From assembly GCF_044762665.1 (NCBI RefSeq), contig NZ_JBIWES010000001.1, positions 496,001 to 560,000 of the forward strand: a stretch of DNA of 64,000 nt, written 5' to 3'. The DNA is from Peribacillus frigoritolerans_B. GTDB lineage: Bacteria; Bacillota; Bacilli; Bacillales; DSM-1321. Of the stretch, positions 9,186 to 18,125 are shown piece after piece (position 1 is the stretch's first letter; every line of letters begins with the position of its first letter). A program made the position numbers and the translations under genes. Below the pieces are notes generated by a model. The model had not been told where the DNA came from. It worked only from the letters and a program-made list of their open reading frames with translations, and made no database searches.

Positions 9186-9299
9186 GTTTTTTCTCCCACC
9201 TTTGTAAGGCATGTTTCTTTTCATTATAGTGTTTATTTCAAAAAAAGAAAATATGTTCTCATTACCAATACAATTTAACGTCCTGATTTCCTGCGACTA

Positions 9300-9328
9300 T
9301 CATATTACCTCTGAACATCCCATATAAA
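9300..9328 (+). promoter_or_regulatory. Candidate sigma-E promoter of ytrH-ytrI
   Basis: TCATATT (9300-9306) fits the sigma-E -35 pattern KMATATT exactly; 14 bp later CATATAAA (9321-9328) matches CATACANT at five of seven fixed positions. B. subtilis ytrH is known to be under sigma-E. Confidence 0.5.
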
Positions 9329-9367
9329 TGGAATAGAAGAATATCAAGCAAAAAAGGATGATGATAT

Positions 9368-9703
9368 ATGAATGAAGCCTTTGTTCCAGCCTTCCTCAAC
9401 AGCTTTTTCATATCGCTTGGCGTATTGCTTGGCGGCTCTATAATCGGGGGCCTCGCCGCTTTTTTTACTGGACAAGCCCCGATGACAACTGTATTCCGAC
9501 TGTCGGACAGCCTTCGTATTTGGGCGATTGTCGCTGCGATCGGGGGTACTTTTGATATGGTCTATAATTTCGAACGCGGTATTTTCCACGGGGAAACGAA
9601 GGATATAGTCAAGCAGGTCCTATTGATACTATCTGCACTTGGAGGGGCACAGACAGGGGCACTGATCATAAACTGGTTCACGCAGGAGCATATTTCACCA
9701 TGA
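9368..9703 (+). CDS. ytrH: Sporulation membrane protein YtrH
   Basis: YtrH is a mother-cell sporulation protein whose loss in B. subtilis reduces efficient sporulation; its biochemical role is unknown. The 111-residue product has the family length and consists of three hydrophobic segments: residues about 5-35 with the glycine-rich ISLGVLLGGSIIGG, about 50-64, and 85-103. The ATG follows AAAGGATGATGAT. It overlaps ytrI by ATGA, predicting coupled translation, and has a candidate sigma-E promoter upstream. Identification rests on close family resemblance and the ytrH-ytrI order. Confidence 0.9.
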   Translation: MNEAFVPAFLNSFFISLGVLLGGSIIGGLAAFFTGQAPMTTVFRLSDSLRIWAIVAAIGGTFDMVYNFERGIFHGETKDIVKQVLLILSALGGAQTGALIINWFTQEHISP

Positions 9704-10203
9704 GGATCCCTCCCTATCACCGGTCTCCAACCTGGCAGCGCTTTTTTGCAGGAGCCGCACTTGGCGGATTGATCAGCTGGGTGATTTTCTTTTATATGCA
9801 TGGTGTCCAGCAGGAGAAGCAGATCCGAACCCTTCACGAACAAAGAGAAGAGATCAAGGATTTAAACGGAAAAATCGCAATTTGGGAGCAGGATTATAAA
9901 AAATTGAACGAGAAAAACGAGGAAATCCTGACGATTCAGGAAGTGGAAGTAACGATCACGAATGAAAAATACAGTCTGGACCAGCTGAGCATTGCAGAAG
10001 CGGAGGATGTGATTGAGGACGACCTATCCTCTCTTCTCGCCAAAGATGTCGCCAGTGTCTATGACGGAAAGGTGCTTTTGAAAAAATCCATAGAAAATAA
10101 GATCGTGACCATCAATAAAAAGCGCTATCGACTTGAAGTCGTTGAAATCATGTTTTATACGAAAATGAATATAGAAATCAAACTAAAAAGGACTACTTCG
10201 TGA
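9700..10203 (+). CDS. ytrI: Sporulation membrane protein YtrI
   Basis: Second gene of the ytrHI sporulation pair. The 167-residue product has a short basic N-terminus, one transmembrane helix (about 14-33, FFAGAALGGLISWVIFFYM), then a coiled coil rich in E, K and Q (about 36-75) and a C-terminal alpha/beta domain of about 85 residues. This is the expected shape of a bitopic anchor. The ATG overlaps the ytrH stop by four bases. Function is known only genetically in B. subtilis. A bidirectional terminator follows. Confidence 0.88.
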   Translation: MRIPPYHRSPTWQRFFAGAALGGLISWVIFFYMHGVQQEKQIRTLHEQREEIKDLNGKIAIWEQDYKKLNEKNEEILTIQEVEVTITNEKYSLDQLSIAEAEDVIEDDLSSLLAKDVASVYDGKVLLKKSIENKIVTINKKRYRLEVVEIMFYTKMNIEIKLKRTTS

Positions 10204-10238
10204 ATGTTGAACTTAATGTGTGAATACCCACCAAATTT

Positions 10239-10276
10239 AAAGACCAAATCATTTGCGATTTGGTCTTTAAGTTTTT
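10239..10276. terminator. Bidirectional terminator between ytrI and nrnA
   Basis: A perfect 12-bp stem AAAGACCAAATC / GATTTGGTCTTT with a six-base loop is followed by a T-run on the plus strand. A-rich sequence on the other side may serve convergent nrnA. Confidence 0.85.
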
Positions 10277-10277
10277 T

Positions 10278-11222
10278 TCATTCAGCTTCCGCTTTATTCA
10301 ACTCTTCCATGTCGGCAAGGATATTATCCACTTCATCCCAAGAATAGATCGAAGCCCCTGCTGCAAACGGGTGGCCTCCTCCGTTATATTTACGGGCAAT
10401 CGTATTGATGATTGGTCCTTTAGAACGGAAACGGACTCTGATTTCTTGTTCTTCTTCAATGAAAAAGACCCATGACTTAACATTTTTAATCGAACCGAGC
10501 GAGGAAACGAGCTGAGATGCCTCGGATGCAGAAGCATGGAATTTTTCAAGTATATCTTTCGTGATGATCATTTTCCCCGTTCCATATGGAAGGATTTCAA
10601 AATGCTGCAGCACATATCCATTCAACCGGACTATGCTTTCCTCGACGTCATACATCTCCTGATATAACTGCGGGCGGGAGAACGAATAGTGAATCAATTC
10701 ACTGGCATAGGCAAATGTCTTTTCAGTCGTGCTTTGGAATAGGAAACGACCTGTATCGCCAACAATGCCTGCATATAGGAGGCGTGCCGCTTCATCACTC
10801 ATCTTCAAGCCCTGTTCTTTACCGAACTGGTAAAACTCGTAAATCATTTCACTTGTGGAACTTGCCGATGTATCGACCCAACGCATATCCCCATATGGAT
10901 CTTCATTAGGGTGATGATCGATCTTAATCAGCTTATCCCCCGTCGTGTACCGTGCATCACAAATCCGGTCCGTATTTGCGGTATCACAAACGATGACCAA
11001 AGCACCTTGATATGTTTCATCCAAAATCACATCGAGCCTTCTTAAGTAATTCAATGACGGTTCCTCTTTCCCGACCGTATAAATTCGCTTTTCGGGGAAA
11101 GATGCTTTCAGGATTTCCGCCAATCCCCCCTGTGAACCATAAGCGTCCGGATCTGGACGGACATGACGATGCAGAATGATAGTATCATAACGCTTTATAT
11201 CTGCTAATATTTCAGCTTTCAT
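10278..11222 (-). CDS. nrnA: Bifunctional oligoribonuclease / PAP phosphatase NrnA
   Basis: DHH/DHHA1-family enzyme that degrades 2-5 nt RNA (nanoRNA) and dephosphorylates 3'-phosphoadenosine 5'-phosphate in the cytoplasm. The 314-residue product matches the family length. Motifs seen: HRHVRPDPDAYGSQ (about 18-31), VCDTANTDR (about 78-86), the DHH motif IDHHPNEDPYGD (about 100-111), and the DHHA1 substrate loop GGGHPFAAGA near residue 285. The metal-binding aspartates and histidines are all present. Monocistronic between two bidirectional terminators. Confidence 0.96.
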   Translation of the reverse strand: MKAEILADIKRYDTIILHRHVRPDPDAYGSQGGLAEILKASFPEKRIYTVGKEEPSLNYLRRLDVILDETYQGALVIVCDTANTDRICDARYTTGDKLIKIDHHPNEDPYGDMRWVDTSASSTSEMIYEFYQFGKEQGLKMSDEAARLLYAGIVGDTGRFLFQSTTEKTFAYASELIHYSFSRPQLYQEMYDVEESIVRLNGYVLQHFEILPYGTGKMIITKDILEKFHASASEASQLVSSLGSIKNVKSWVFFIEEEQEIRVRFRSKGPIINTIARKYNGGGHPFAAGASIYSWDEVDNILADMEELNKAEAE

Positions 11223-11390
11223 ATAGATCTCCCCTTAACATATGTATTATCGAGCCTTATAAAGATGATATATTTCATTTAATCAAAAAATTGCGGAAAT
11301 AGGAAGACTCATCTTGTTTACTGTGGCATTCTCTTTCATTTCCCGCTACAATAAAAAGGTACATATGTTAAATTGGGGGAATTTCAAACG

Positions 11391-11693
11391 ATGCCTATTC
11401 TTGTCACCTTGATCGTTCTTTCACTAGGGGTCTATCTGTTTTATAAACTCAAATCGGTCCGAACCAAAATGCCGATGGAGAAAAAGTGGATTTCAGGGAA
11501 GTCTTCCATTGCCCTTGGTGCGTTTGTCGCACTATTCGGAATCAATCAGCTTTTTCTATTCCACACGACCATCACTTATATCATTGCCGCCGTTTTCATT
11601 TTCGTTGGCATATTCAGTATTTGGGGCGGCTATAAAATGTATAAATTTTATTTGCCGCATGCAATCGAAGAAGCTGCAAATCAAAAAGGATAA
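11391..11693 (+). CDS. ytpI: YtpI family membrane protein
   Basis: A 100-residue protein of unknown function found next to nrnA in Bacillus. Three predicted membrane helices are visible: residues 2-18, about 37-57 and about 62-82, separated by the basic loop KLKSVRTKMPMEKKW. The start is the ATG at 11391, ten bases after GGGGGA; an upstream in-frame TTG lies before the ribosome site and is rejected. No enzymatic motif is seen. The call rests on synteny with B. subtilis ytpI and overall resemblance. Confidence 0.8.
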   Translation: MPILVTLIVLSLGVYLFYKLKSVRTKMPMEKKWISGKSSIALGAFVALFGINQLFLFHTTITYIIAAVFIFVGIFSIWGGYKMYKFYLPHAIEEAANQKG

Positions 11694-11714
11694 TCGAATT
11701 TCGATTATCCTTTT
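11684..11714. terminator. Bidirectional terminator between ytpI and ytoI
   Basis: Stem AAAAGGATAATCG / CGATTATCCTTTT with a short loop, with A/T runs on both sides. It lies between convergent genes. Confidence 0.85.
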
Positions 11715-11720
11715 TATTTT

Positions 11721-13040
11721 TCATGATCGGTCCAGCAATTGGCAAGTCAACATCGCCTTGCCGACAAGTTTGCCTTGGTTAAACACCTCGACATCGACTT
11801 TTCCGAATTTACGTCCTACATCAAGGACACGCGGATGGATTTCAAGCGTACTGTCGATTTGGACTGGCTTGATGAAGTAGATCGTCATGTTTTCCACGAC
11901 CAAGTCACCGCGCTTATAGCTTCGAAGTGCACGATTTGCCGAGTCGGTGACCAATGTCGTGAACACACCGCTTGAAATGGTACCAAGGTAATTGGTCATC
12001 TGTGGGGTGACGCCATAGTTATACACTTCCTCGCCCTTGCCACGATTCGAAGTCATCACAAGCTGGCTGGTGATCGTATCGTCGATCGTTTCGCCGACCT
12101 GGGGCTGCCTTTGACTCATTTGCAATGCCTTCAGCACATCCTGCCTGCTCACGATTCCCTTTAGGATATGACTGTCATTCACGACCGGGATTAACTCAAT
12201 CCCTTCCCAAACCATCATATGTGCAGAAGATGCCACACTCATTTTGTCGCCTACGGTCATCGGGTTTTTCGTCATCACCTTATCAATGAGGGTCATCTCT
12301 TCCTGTCCGATGATATCTTTTGATGTGACCATTCCTTGAACCTTCATATTGTCATCGACAACAGGGAAACGGCTATGCCCTGATTCCTGATTCAGTTCAT
12401 GCCAGGTCTGAACCCGGTCACCCACGGTCAAAAAGGTCGTTTCCTGTACGGGTGTCAAAATATCCTCCACCAGCAAGATTTCCTTTTTGATCAATTGGTC
12501 ATAAATAGCCCGATTGATCATCGTTGCGACGGTAAACGTATCGTAACTCGTTGAGATCACTGGCATCTCCAATTCATCGGCTAACCTTTTAACGGGCTCT
12601 TCGGTATCGAATCCCCCGGTGATCAGTACCGCTGCACCCGCTTTTAACGCGTGCTCATGGGCCTGTGTACGGTTCCCGACGATCAGCAGGTTTCCTGCCC
12701 CTGTATATCTCATCATGGCATCCAGCTTCATCGCCCCGATGACGAATTTATTTAATGTCTTATGAAGTCCCGTTTTCCCGCCAAGAACTTGTCCGTCAAC
12801 AATATTGACTACCTCTGCGAAAGTGAGCTTTTCAATATTCTCTTTTTTCTTTTTCTCTATACGGATCGTGCCTACCCGCTCAATCGAGCTCACGTATCCC
12901 TGATTCTCCGCCTCTTTAATTGCCCGGTATGCTGTACCTTCACTAACATTCAATGCCTTCGCAATTTGACGGACGGAAATCTTCTCGCCGACAGGGAGCC
13001 CATCGATATGTTTTAATATTTGTTCATGCTTTGTAGCCAA
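11721..13040 (-). CDS. ytoI: YtoI-like HTH / DRTGG / CBS / hotdog regulator
   Basis: A 439-residue multidomain protein, probably an intracellular ligand sensor of unknown target. In order: a winged helix (about 1-65, SVRQIAKALNVSEGTAYRAIKEAE), a DRTGG domain (about 75-180, with LITGGFDTEEPVKRLADE), two CBS domains (about 185-305) that typically bind adenine nucleotides, and a C-terminal hotdog (thioesterase-like) domain (about 325-435, NYLGTISSGVFTTLVTD). The start TTG at 13038-13040 is six bases after AAGGGTG and matches the B. subtilis MATKHEQIL N-terminus; the ATG 36 bases upstream adds an unconserved basic stretch. Enzymatic activity of the hotdog part has not been shown. Confidence 0.9.
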   Translation of the reverse strand: MATKHEQILKHIDGLPVGEKISVRQIAKALNVSEGTAYRAIKEAENQGYVSSIERVGTIRIEKKKKENIEKLTFAEVVNIVDGQVLGGKTGLHKTLNKFVIGAMKLDAMMRYTGAGNLLIVGNRTQAHEHALKAGAAVLITGGFDTEEPVKRLADELEMPVISTSYDTFTVATMINRAIYDQLIKKEILLVEDILTPVQETTFLTVGDRVQTWHELNQESGHSRFPVVDDNMKVQGMVTSKDIIGQEEMTLIDKVMTKNPMTVGDKMSVASSAHMMVWEGIELIPVVNDSHILKGIVSRQDVLKALQMSQRQPQVGETIDDTITSQLVMTSNRGKGEEVYNYGVTPQMTNYLGTISSGVFTTLVTDSANRALRSYKRGDLVVENMTIYFIKPVQIDSTLEIHPRVLDVGRKFGKVDVEVFNQGKLVGKAMLTCQLLDRS

Positions 13041-13111
13041 GCGCTTCACCCTTTTCACGGTATTCCTATTCTCCATTATAAGGTCAAAGAGCCCAGTTTA
13101 TCAAACAACTA

Positions 13112-13336
13112 CTAGTATTGGCGCAACCTTTTGTATTCCAGCTGGCGTTTTACCTTTTGTTTCTTAGGAGAATATAATATGCCCGTCAAGTTTCCAGCTA
13201 CCGCCAACAATGCAAACAACAGCCAGGATCCGGCAAACAGACTCTCCAGACCGCCACTTTCCAACGACAAACGCGGCACGGCATAATACAGCATCACACC
13301 GCATAAAAGCAAACACAGTAATAACCTCTGTTTCAT
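13112..13336 (-). CDS. Small two-helix membrane protein of unknown function
   Basis: I do not recognise this 74-residue protein. It has a signal-like first helix (residues 3-20, leucine and cysteine rich), a 12-residue polar stretch, a second helix (about 34-55, WLLFALLAVAGNLTGIL) and a basic cytoplasmic tail rich in K and R. The ATG follows GGGGGG by five bases. Its clear ribosome site and compact position just upstream of ytoI on the same strand support it being real. No known domain is visible. Confidence 0.65.
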   Translation of the reverse strand: MKQRLLLCLLLCGVMLYYAVPRLSLESGGLESLFAGSWLLFALLAVAGNLTGILYSPKKQKVKRQLEYKRLRQY

Positions 13337-13496
13337 CCAATCCCCCCTTTTTTCATCTATTCATTTTATGCCTGTAAAAGGAAAAAAGACTTGGCTGCTG
13401 AACGTGACTTTACTTTCCTATTGCCGGAATCATTTGTTAAAGGCAATACTGCAGGGAAATCTTTCATTTCGGTCGGCTCCCCCCCCTCAATCCACA

Positions 13497-13526
13497 TAAA
13501 AAACGGAAGCCATGCAGGCTTCCGTT
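13497..13526 (-). terminator. Terminator after ytkL
   Basis: Stem ACGGAAGCC / GGCTTCCGT with loop ATGCA, followed by a T-run on the minus strand. Confidence 0.85.
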
Positions 13527-13530
13527 CCTT

Positions 13531-14211
13531 TTAAAAGTCTATTTCATCCCCGGCTTCCATGATCAGTCCATTTCCATCTTCAAGCAAGTCGATGAATTTT
13601 TCAGGATCCTGTTTAATGACAGGGAAAGTATTGTAATGAATCGGCACGACTTGTTTGGCTTGAAGGAATTTCGCTGCAAGTGCTGCATCTTCCGGGCCCA
13701 TGGTGTAATTGTCGCCGATTGGCAAGAATGCCAAGTCAATCGGATGTCGTTCGCCTATCAGTTTCATATCGGAAAATACCGCTGTATCCCCTGCATGATA
13801 GATCGTTTTCCCTTCTATCGTAAGCAATACGCCAGCAGGCATTCCTAAATAAATGATTTGCCCCTCTCCGTTATTGAATCCCGTTCCATGGAACGCTGGC
13901 GTCAGTTTCACTTTTCCAAAGTCGAACTCGAAAGCTCCGCCGATGCTCATCCCATGGGTCCTGACTCCTTGGGCACCCAGGTAGTCGGCAATCTCTGCAA
14001 TGCCGATGACAAGCGCATCATGCCTTTTGGCCAATTCAACCGTATCACCGACGTGGTCATTATGGCCATGTGTTAAGATGATCACATCCGGTTTCACATC
14101 TTCGACCTTCAAATCGGTCAATTCGTTTCCAGTAATGAATGGATCGATTAAAATCGTTTTACCATTCGTTTCAACTTTTACAACTGCATGTCCATGAAAA
14201 GATACTTTCAT
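13531..14211 (-). CDS. ytkL: Metallo-beta-lactamase-fold hydrolase YtkL (UPF0173)
   Basis: A 226-residue metal-dependent hydrolase of the UPF0173 branch of the metallo-beta-lactamase superfamily; substrate unknown. The binuclear site is complete: HGHNDHVGD (about 48-56) gives the HxHxDH motif, further ligands come from FHGTGF (about 108), the aspartate in HAGDTAVFSD (about 139) and HYNTF near residue 192. Length equals B. subtilis YtkL. It starts with ATG in a good context and is divergent from the M24 peptidase gene. Cytoplasmic, with no signal peptide. Confidence 0.92.
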   Translation of the reverse strand: MKVSFHGHAVVKVETNGKTILIDPFITGNELTDLKVEDVKPDVIILTHGHNDHVGDTVELAKRHDALVIGIAEIADYLGAQGVRTHGMSIGGAFEFDFGKVKLTPAFHGTGFNNGEGQIIYLGMPAGVLLTIEGKTIYHAGDTAVFSDMKLIGERHPIDLAFLPIGDNYTMGPEDAALAAKFLQAKQVVPIHYNTFPVIKQDPEKFIDLLEDGNGLIMEAGDEIDF

Positions 14212-14331
14212 TTTTGATGCTCCCTTCCCATACCCACTAATTTTATTTAAGTAGCTTTCTTAGGCCTTTCCCATTTACTATACTTTTAAATATTGCTAAG
14301 GTAATTATATCTTATTAATGGAGGTATCGTC

Positions 14332-15429
14332 ATGAATGAACGTTTGACAGAACTACAAAATTGGCTACAGGCGAATGAGGCTGAAGCCGCTTTACTTACA
14401 TCTACAGAGAGCATTTTCTATTTGAGCGGGTTTTTTAGTGATCCTCATGAAAGACTGCTGGCACTTGCCATTTTTGCAAATGCCGAACCATTCCTTGTCT
14501 GCCCGCAGATGGAAGTTCCGGATGCTAAACAGGCTGGATGGGATGGAGATATCATCGGTTACACCGACATTCAAGATCCTTGGGAAAAAGTTAAGAAAGC
14601 AGTCGAGGATCGCGGTTTAACCATTCATACAATGGCCATTGAAAAAGAGCATATGAATGTGGAACGTTATGAAAAGGTCCAACAACACTTCGGAGCACCG
14701 AAGCTCGTTTCAGCAGAAGAAAAACTTCAAAGGATGCGAATGATCAAGTCGGAAGATGAAATGGTCAAAATCCGTGAAGCATGCCGCCTAGCCGACTTTG
14801 CGATTGAAGTGGGTGTCAGCGAAATTCATGAAGGTAAAACGGAAATGGAAATCCTTGCAGCGATAGAATACGAATTGAAAAAGGCCGGAGTCAGCCAAAT
14901 GTCTTTTTCCACCATGGTCCTGACTGGTAAAAATGGCGCTTCTCCGCATGGCACACCAGGGAATACGAAAGTTCAGCGCGGCGACCTTGTCCTCTTTGAC
15001 CTGGGCGTCGTTCATGAAGGGTATTGCTCTGATATCACTAGAACGGTTGCTTACGGAGACATCAATGATAAACAGGCAGAAATATATGAAACTGTACTTA
15101 AAGCACAAGAAGCTGCCGTTGCAGCCAGTAAACCTGGTGTATCCTGTTCCGAGATAGACTTGACTGCCAGAAACATCATCAGGAATAAAGGATACGGTGA
15201 ATTCTTCCCGCACAGGCTCGGCCACGGACTTGGAATCAGCGTCCATGAGTATCCATCCTTGACTGAAACGAATTCCCTCGAACTTCAATCCGGAATGGTT
15301 TATACCATCGAACCTGGCATATATGTTCCGAATGTTGCAGGCGTCAGGATTGAAGATGATCTACTGATCACCGATACCGGCTGTGAGGTTTTGACCAAAT
15401 TCCCGAAGAGCCTGCAAATCATAAAGTGA
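14332..15429 (+). CDS. Xaa-Pro peptidase (M24B family)
   Basis: A 365-residue cytoplasmic metallopeptidase that probably cleaves X-Pro dipeptides or N-terminal residues before proline. It has an N-terminal creatinase-like domain (about 1-125) and a pita-bread catalytic domain. The dinuclear metal ligands are visible: aspartates in FDLGVVHEGYCSDITRT (about 224-240), histidine in HRLGHGLGISVHEYP (about 295-309), glutamates in TIEPGIYV and RIEDDLL. It resembles B. subtilis YkvY/PapB more than YqhT. The ATG follows ATGGAGGTATCGTC. Which exact substrate it prefers cannot be told. A hairpin follows. Confidence 0.9.
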   Translation: MNERLTELQNWLQANEAEAALLTSTESIFYLSGFFSDPHERLLALAIFANAEPFLVCPQMEVPDAKQAGWDGDIIGYTDIQDPWEKVKKAVEDRGLTIHTMAIEKEHMNVERYEKVQQHFGAPKLVSAEEKLQRMRMIKSEDEMVKIREACRLADFAIEVGVSEIHEGKTEMEILAAIEYELKKAGVSQMSFSTMVLTGKNGASPHGTPGNTKVQRGDLVLFDLGVVHEGYCSDITRTVAYGDINDKQAEIYETVLKAQEAAVAASKPGVSCSEIDLTARNIIRNKGYGEFFPHRLGHGLGISVHEYPSLTETNSLELQSGMVYTIEPGIYVPNVAGVRIEDDLLITDTGCEVLTKFPKSLQIIK

Positions 15430-15463
15430 TAATGAATTAACCATTTAATATAACGAAACCCGG

Positions 15464-15500
15464 ATACCCCAGCCTTCATTTAAGGTGGGGGTATTTATTC
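15464..15500 (+). terminator. Probable terminator after the M24 peptidase gene
   Basis: Stem ATACCCC..CCTT / AAGG..GGGGTAT with a two-base mismatch and loop CATTT, followed by a short weak T-stretch. Moderate support only. Confidence 0.55.
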
Positions 15501-15510
15501 AACATATTAA

Positions 15511-16017
15511 CTAATTGGTTCGAAGTTCATACTTCATTGCTAGATCACTGCCGTCAACCCAAATGACCAGCCATTCACTATCTATTCTTATGATTCCCTC
15601 TCGGCACCGAGATAATAAACCATAAATATTCCGTTTCTGTTGGTGACCCTAAATGCGTGATCACTTCTTCTTTTGTCTTGCCTATCAATTCATGTTCATT
15701 GATTAAGTCATCTACCAGGTACACTCTTCCTTCATCATCATTTAACCATCTTTCAGTGGTGAACCTTGATTCATATTCATTTACCCCTAACCTAAAAGCA
15801 AAATAAATATAGAAGAGAAAAGCCTTGATATGAGCATAAATCTATTTTTGATTTTTCTTTTATTTTCCTTATCGGTATATTTCCATGAAATCCATTGAAA
15901 AAATAGTAAAAGAACAAATGGAAGCAGTAGTGCTGATTTACTCATTAAACTGATTGAAGCATGTACAAAATTGATGTAAAAAATATAAATGAAATAGATC
16001 AATGCATACAAAAGCAC
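15511..16017 (-). pseudogene. Frameshifted small membrane-anchored protein
   Basis: The reverse strand carries one protein broken into pieces. An open stretch of 76 codons (GTG at 16017 to TAG at 15787) gives two hydrophobic helices and ends FILLLG. The next frame continues VNEYESRFTTERWLND, then LIGKTKEEVITHLGSP, a pattern seen in small Bacillus lipoprotein-like proteins. A second shift gives MVYYLGAE, and a third IIRIDSEWLVIWVDGSD, ending at TAG 15511-15513. Each join is restored by adding one base in or beside a T or G run. No ribosome site precedes the GTG, so the true start is uncertain. It is either a decayed gene or affected by homopolymer sequencing errors. Confidence 0.72.
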
Positions 16018-16242
16018 GTATAAAGATAATGCAGTTTACGATTCTTGAAACACTCATAGAAAAAAACTCAAGTGTTACTTCCTGCCATGATTCATTACAT
16101 CATAATGAAGTTGGAATCATATTGTTTCATTTGTCGATTTCCAGATCATTGGCAAAAACATTCGCTAATTTGTTACAATTGAAATCAGTTAGATTAGGTA
16201 AATCATTGTATAATAGGAATGAAATAGAAGGAGGAGATTCAC

Positions 16243-16686
16243 TTGAATAGTATAGATTATAAAAATATTCTTGTAGCAGTGGATGGTTCGGAAGAAGCAG
16301 AGTGGGCTCTAAAAAAGGCAATCTATTTAGCAAAACTCAGTGACGCTACCCTTGTGCTCACGCATATCGTGGATACAAGGAATTTCCCTACTGTCGAAGC
16401 TTATGATATGACTATCCGTGATCACTCTGAAACCTTTGCCAATGAGCTATTGGACAAGTATAAAACGGAAGCCATTGCATCCGGGATTGTAAAGGTCCAA
16501 ACAGAAGTTGCCTATGGTTCTCCCAAAGTTCAAATTCCAAGGGATTTAGCGAAAAAGCATTCGATCGATTTAATTGTATGCGGTGCAACGGGCCTTAACG
16601 CAGTCGAACGTTTCCTTATCGGGAGCGTGTCGGAAGGCATCGTTCGCCATTCTAACTGTGATGTAATGGTCGTGCGTACGAACTGA
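16243..16686 (+). CDS. Universal stress protein (UspA family)
   Basis: A 147-residue Usp-fold protein. It begins with the conserved strand-loop NILVAVDGSEEAEWALKKA (about 8-26) and ends with the ATP-binding motif GATGLNAVERFLIGSVSEGIVRHSNCDVMVVR, matching the G-2x-G-9x-G-S/T pattern of ATP-binding Usp proteins, so nucleotide binding is likely. The start is TTG, placed after the strong ribosome site GAAGGAGGAG. A TATAAT box at about 16210 with no clear -35 lies upstream. It is monocistronic and ends at a bidirectional terminator shared with argH. Its specific stress role is unknown. Confidence 0.92.
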   Translation: MNSIDYKNILVAVDGSEEAEWALKKAIYLAKLSDATLVLTHIVDTRNFPTVEAYDMTIRDHSETFANELLDKYKTEAIASGIVKVQTEVAYGSPKVQIPRDLAKKHSIDLIVCGATGLNAVERFLIGSVSEGIVRHSNCDVMVVRTN

Positions 16687-16704
16687 TAAAAGAAAATGAT
16701 ATAT

Positions 16705-16742
16705 AAAAAGCTCGTTCGCCAAATTGGTGAACGAGCTTTTTC
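16705..16742. terminator. Bidirectional terminator between usp and argH
   Basis: A stem of about 16 bp, AAAAAGCTCGTTCGCC / GGTGAACGAGCTTTTT (one G-T pair), with a short AT loop between convergent genes. Confidence 0.9.
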
Positions 16743-18125
16743 CTATAATTCACTTACCAGTTTTTCCGCTTTTTCAATCGCCAGCAAGACTTGGGCAAAG
16801 CCTGTACCGCCCGCACTGTTACGGCGTTTAACTGCCTCATAAGGATTTAATGCATCATAAATATCTTGATCAAACAACTCGGAAGCTTCCTGGAATTGTT
16901 CAATGCTCAGGTCCACTAAATAGCAGCCATTCTGGACACAGAACAATACAAGCTTCCCGACCACTTCATGCGCCTCACGGAAAGGCATACCCTTTGAAGC
17001 CAGGTAATCAGCTAATTCCGTCGCATTCGAGAAGTCATTTTTTGTTGCTTTTTCCATTACTTCCGTTTTCACTTTCATCGTTGAAATCATGCCGGCAAAT
17101 ATTTTAAGTGAACCAACAATGGTCTTAACCGTATCAAAAACGCCTTCTTTATCTTCTTGCATATCTTTGTTATAAGCAAGCGGCAGTCCTTTCAAAACAG
17201 TCAATAACCCTGTTAGGTTCCCATAAACCCGTCCTGTTTTACCACGGATCAATTCCGCCATGTCAGGGTTTTTCTTTTGCGGCATGATGCTGCTTCCCGT
17301 GGAAAACGCATCATCCAATTCAATGAATTGGAATTCCTGGCTTGACCAGAGAATGATTTCTTCGCTGAAACGGGATAAATGCATCATCATTGTCGCACTG
17401 TTGCTCATGAATTCAATGGCAAAATCACGATCACTCACCGCATCAAGGCTGTTTTCGTAAATTCCCTCAAACCCCAATAGCTCCGCACTGAGGGCACGAT
17501 CAATCGGGAAAGTCGTCCCAGCTAATGCCCCAGCACCCAATGGGGAAATGTTGATCCTTTTGAAACTCTCGGTGAAGCGCTGCTTATCACGCTCAAGCAT
17601 CCAAAAATAAGCCATTAAGTGGTGGGCAAATGAAATGGGCTGTGCACGCTGCAAATGTGTATAACCCGGAATTAGTGTTTCCACATTTTTCTTGGATTGT
17701 CCCAAAATCGCTTTTTGCAAATCATTGATGAGTTCCAGAATCACTTTCGTTTGGTTCCGCATATACAGATGAAGGTCGGTTGCAACTTGGTCATTACGGC
17801 TTCTTCCTGTATGAAGCTTTCCGCCAACCGGACCGATTTCGCTTATTAGCATACTTTCCAGGTTGAGGTGGATATCTTCCATCTCAACCTTAAAAGTTAA
17901 TTTACCCTTCTCAGCTTTTTCCTGTAAACTTTTCAGCCCCGCAATGATCTGATCCGCATCTTCTTCAGGTAAAATGCTGCATTGCTTTAACATGGTTACA
18001 TGAGCTAAACTGCCTTGAATATCTTCAAGGACAAGTTCCTGGTCAAAGGAAATGGAAGCTCCAAATTCATCTACCCATTCTTCGGCAGATTTCGTGAATC
18101 TTCCTCCCCAAAGCTTGCTGCTCAC
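16743..18125 (-). CDS. argH: Argininosuccinate lyase
   Basis: Cleaves argininosuccinate to arginine and fumarate, the last step of arginine synthesis. The 460-residue product opens with LWGGRFTKSAEEWVDEF and contains the fumarase-superfamily signature GSSIMPQKKNPD (about 279-290), the catalytic region TGRSRNDQVATDLHLYMR (about 108-125) and the HLQRAQP block. It starts at a GTG (18123-18125) that overlaps the argG stop as GTGA, so the two are translationally coupled. Expression should follow argG and its ARG boxes. Confidence 0.97.
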   Translation of the reverse strand: MSSKLWGGRFTKSAEEWVDEFGASISFDQELVLEDIQGSLAHVTMLKQCSILPEEDADQIIAGLKSLQEKAEKGKLTFKVEMEDIHLNLESMLISEIGPVGGKLHTGRSRNDQVATDLHLYMRNQTKVILELINDLQKAILGQSKKNVETLIPGYTHLQRAQPISFAHHLMAYFWMLERDKQRFTESFKRINISPLGAGALAGTTFPIDRALSAELLGFEGIYENSLDAVSDRDFAIEFMSNSATMMMHLSRFSEEIILWSSQEFQFIELDDAFSTGSSIMPQKKNPDMAELIRGKTGRVYGNLTGLLTVLKGLPLAYNKDMQEDKEGVFDTVKTIVGSLKIFAGMISTMKVKTEVMEKATKNDFSNATELADYLASKGMPFREAHEVVGKLVLFCVQNGCYLVDLSIEQFQEASELFDQDIYDALNPYEAVKRRNSAGGTGFAQVLLAIEKAEKLVSEL

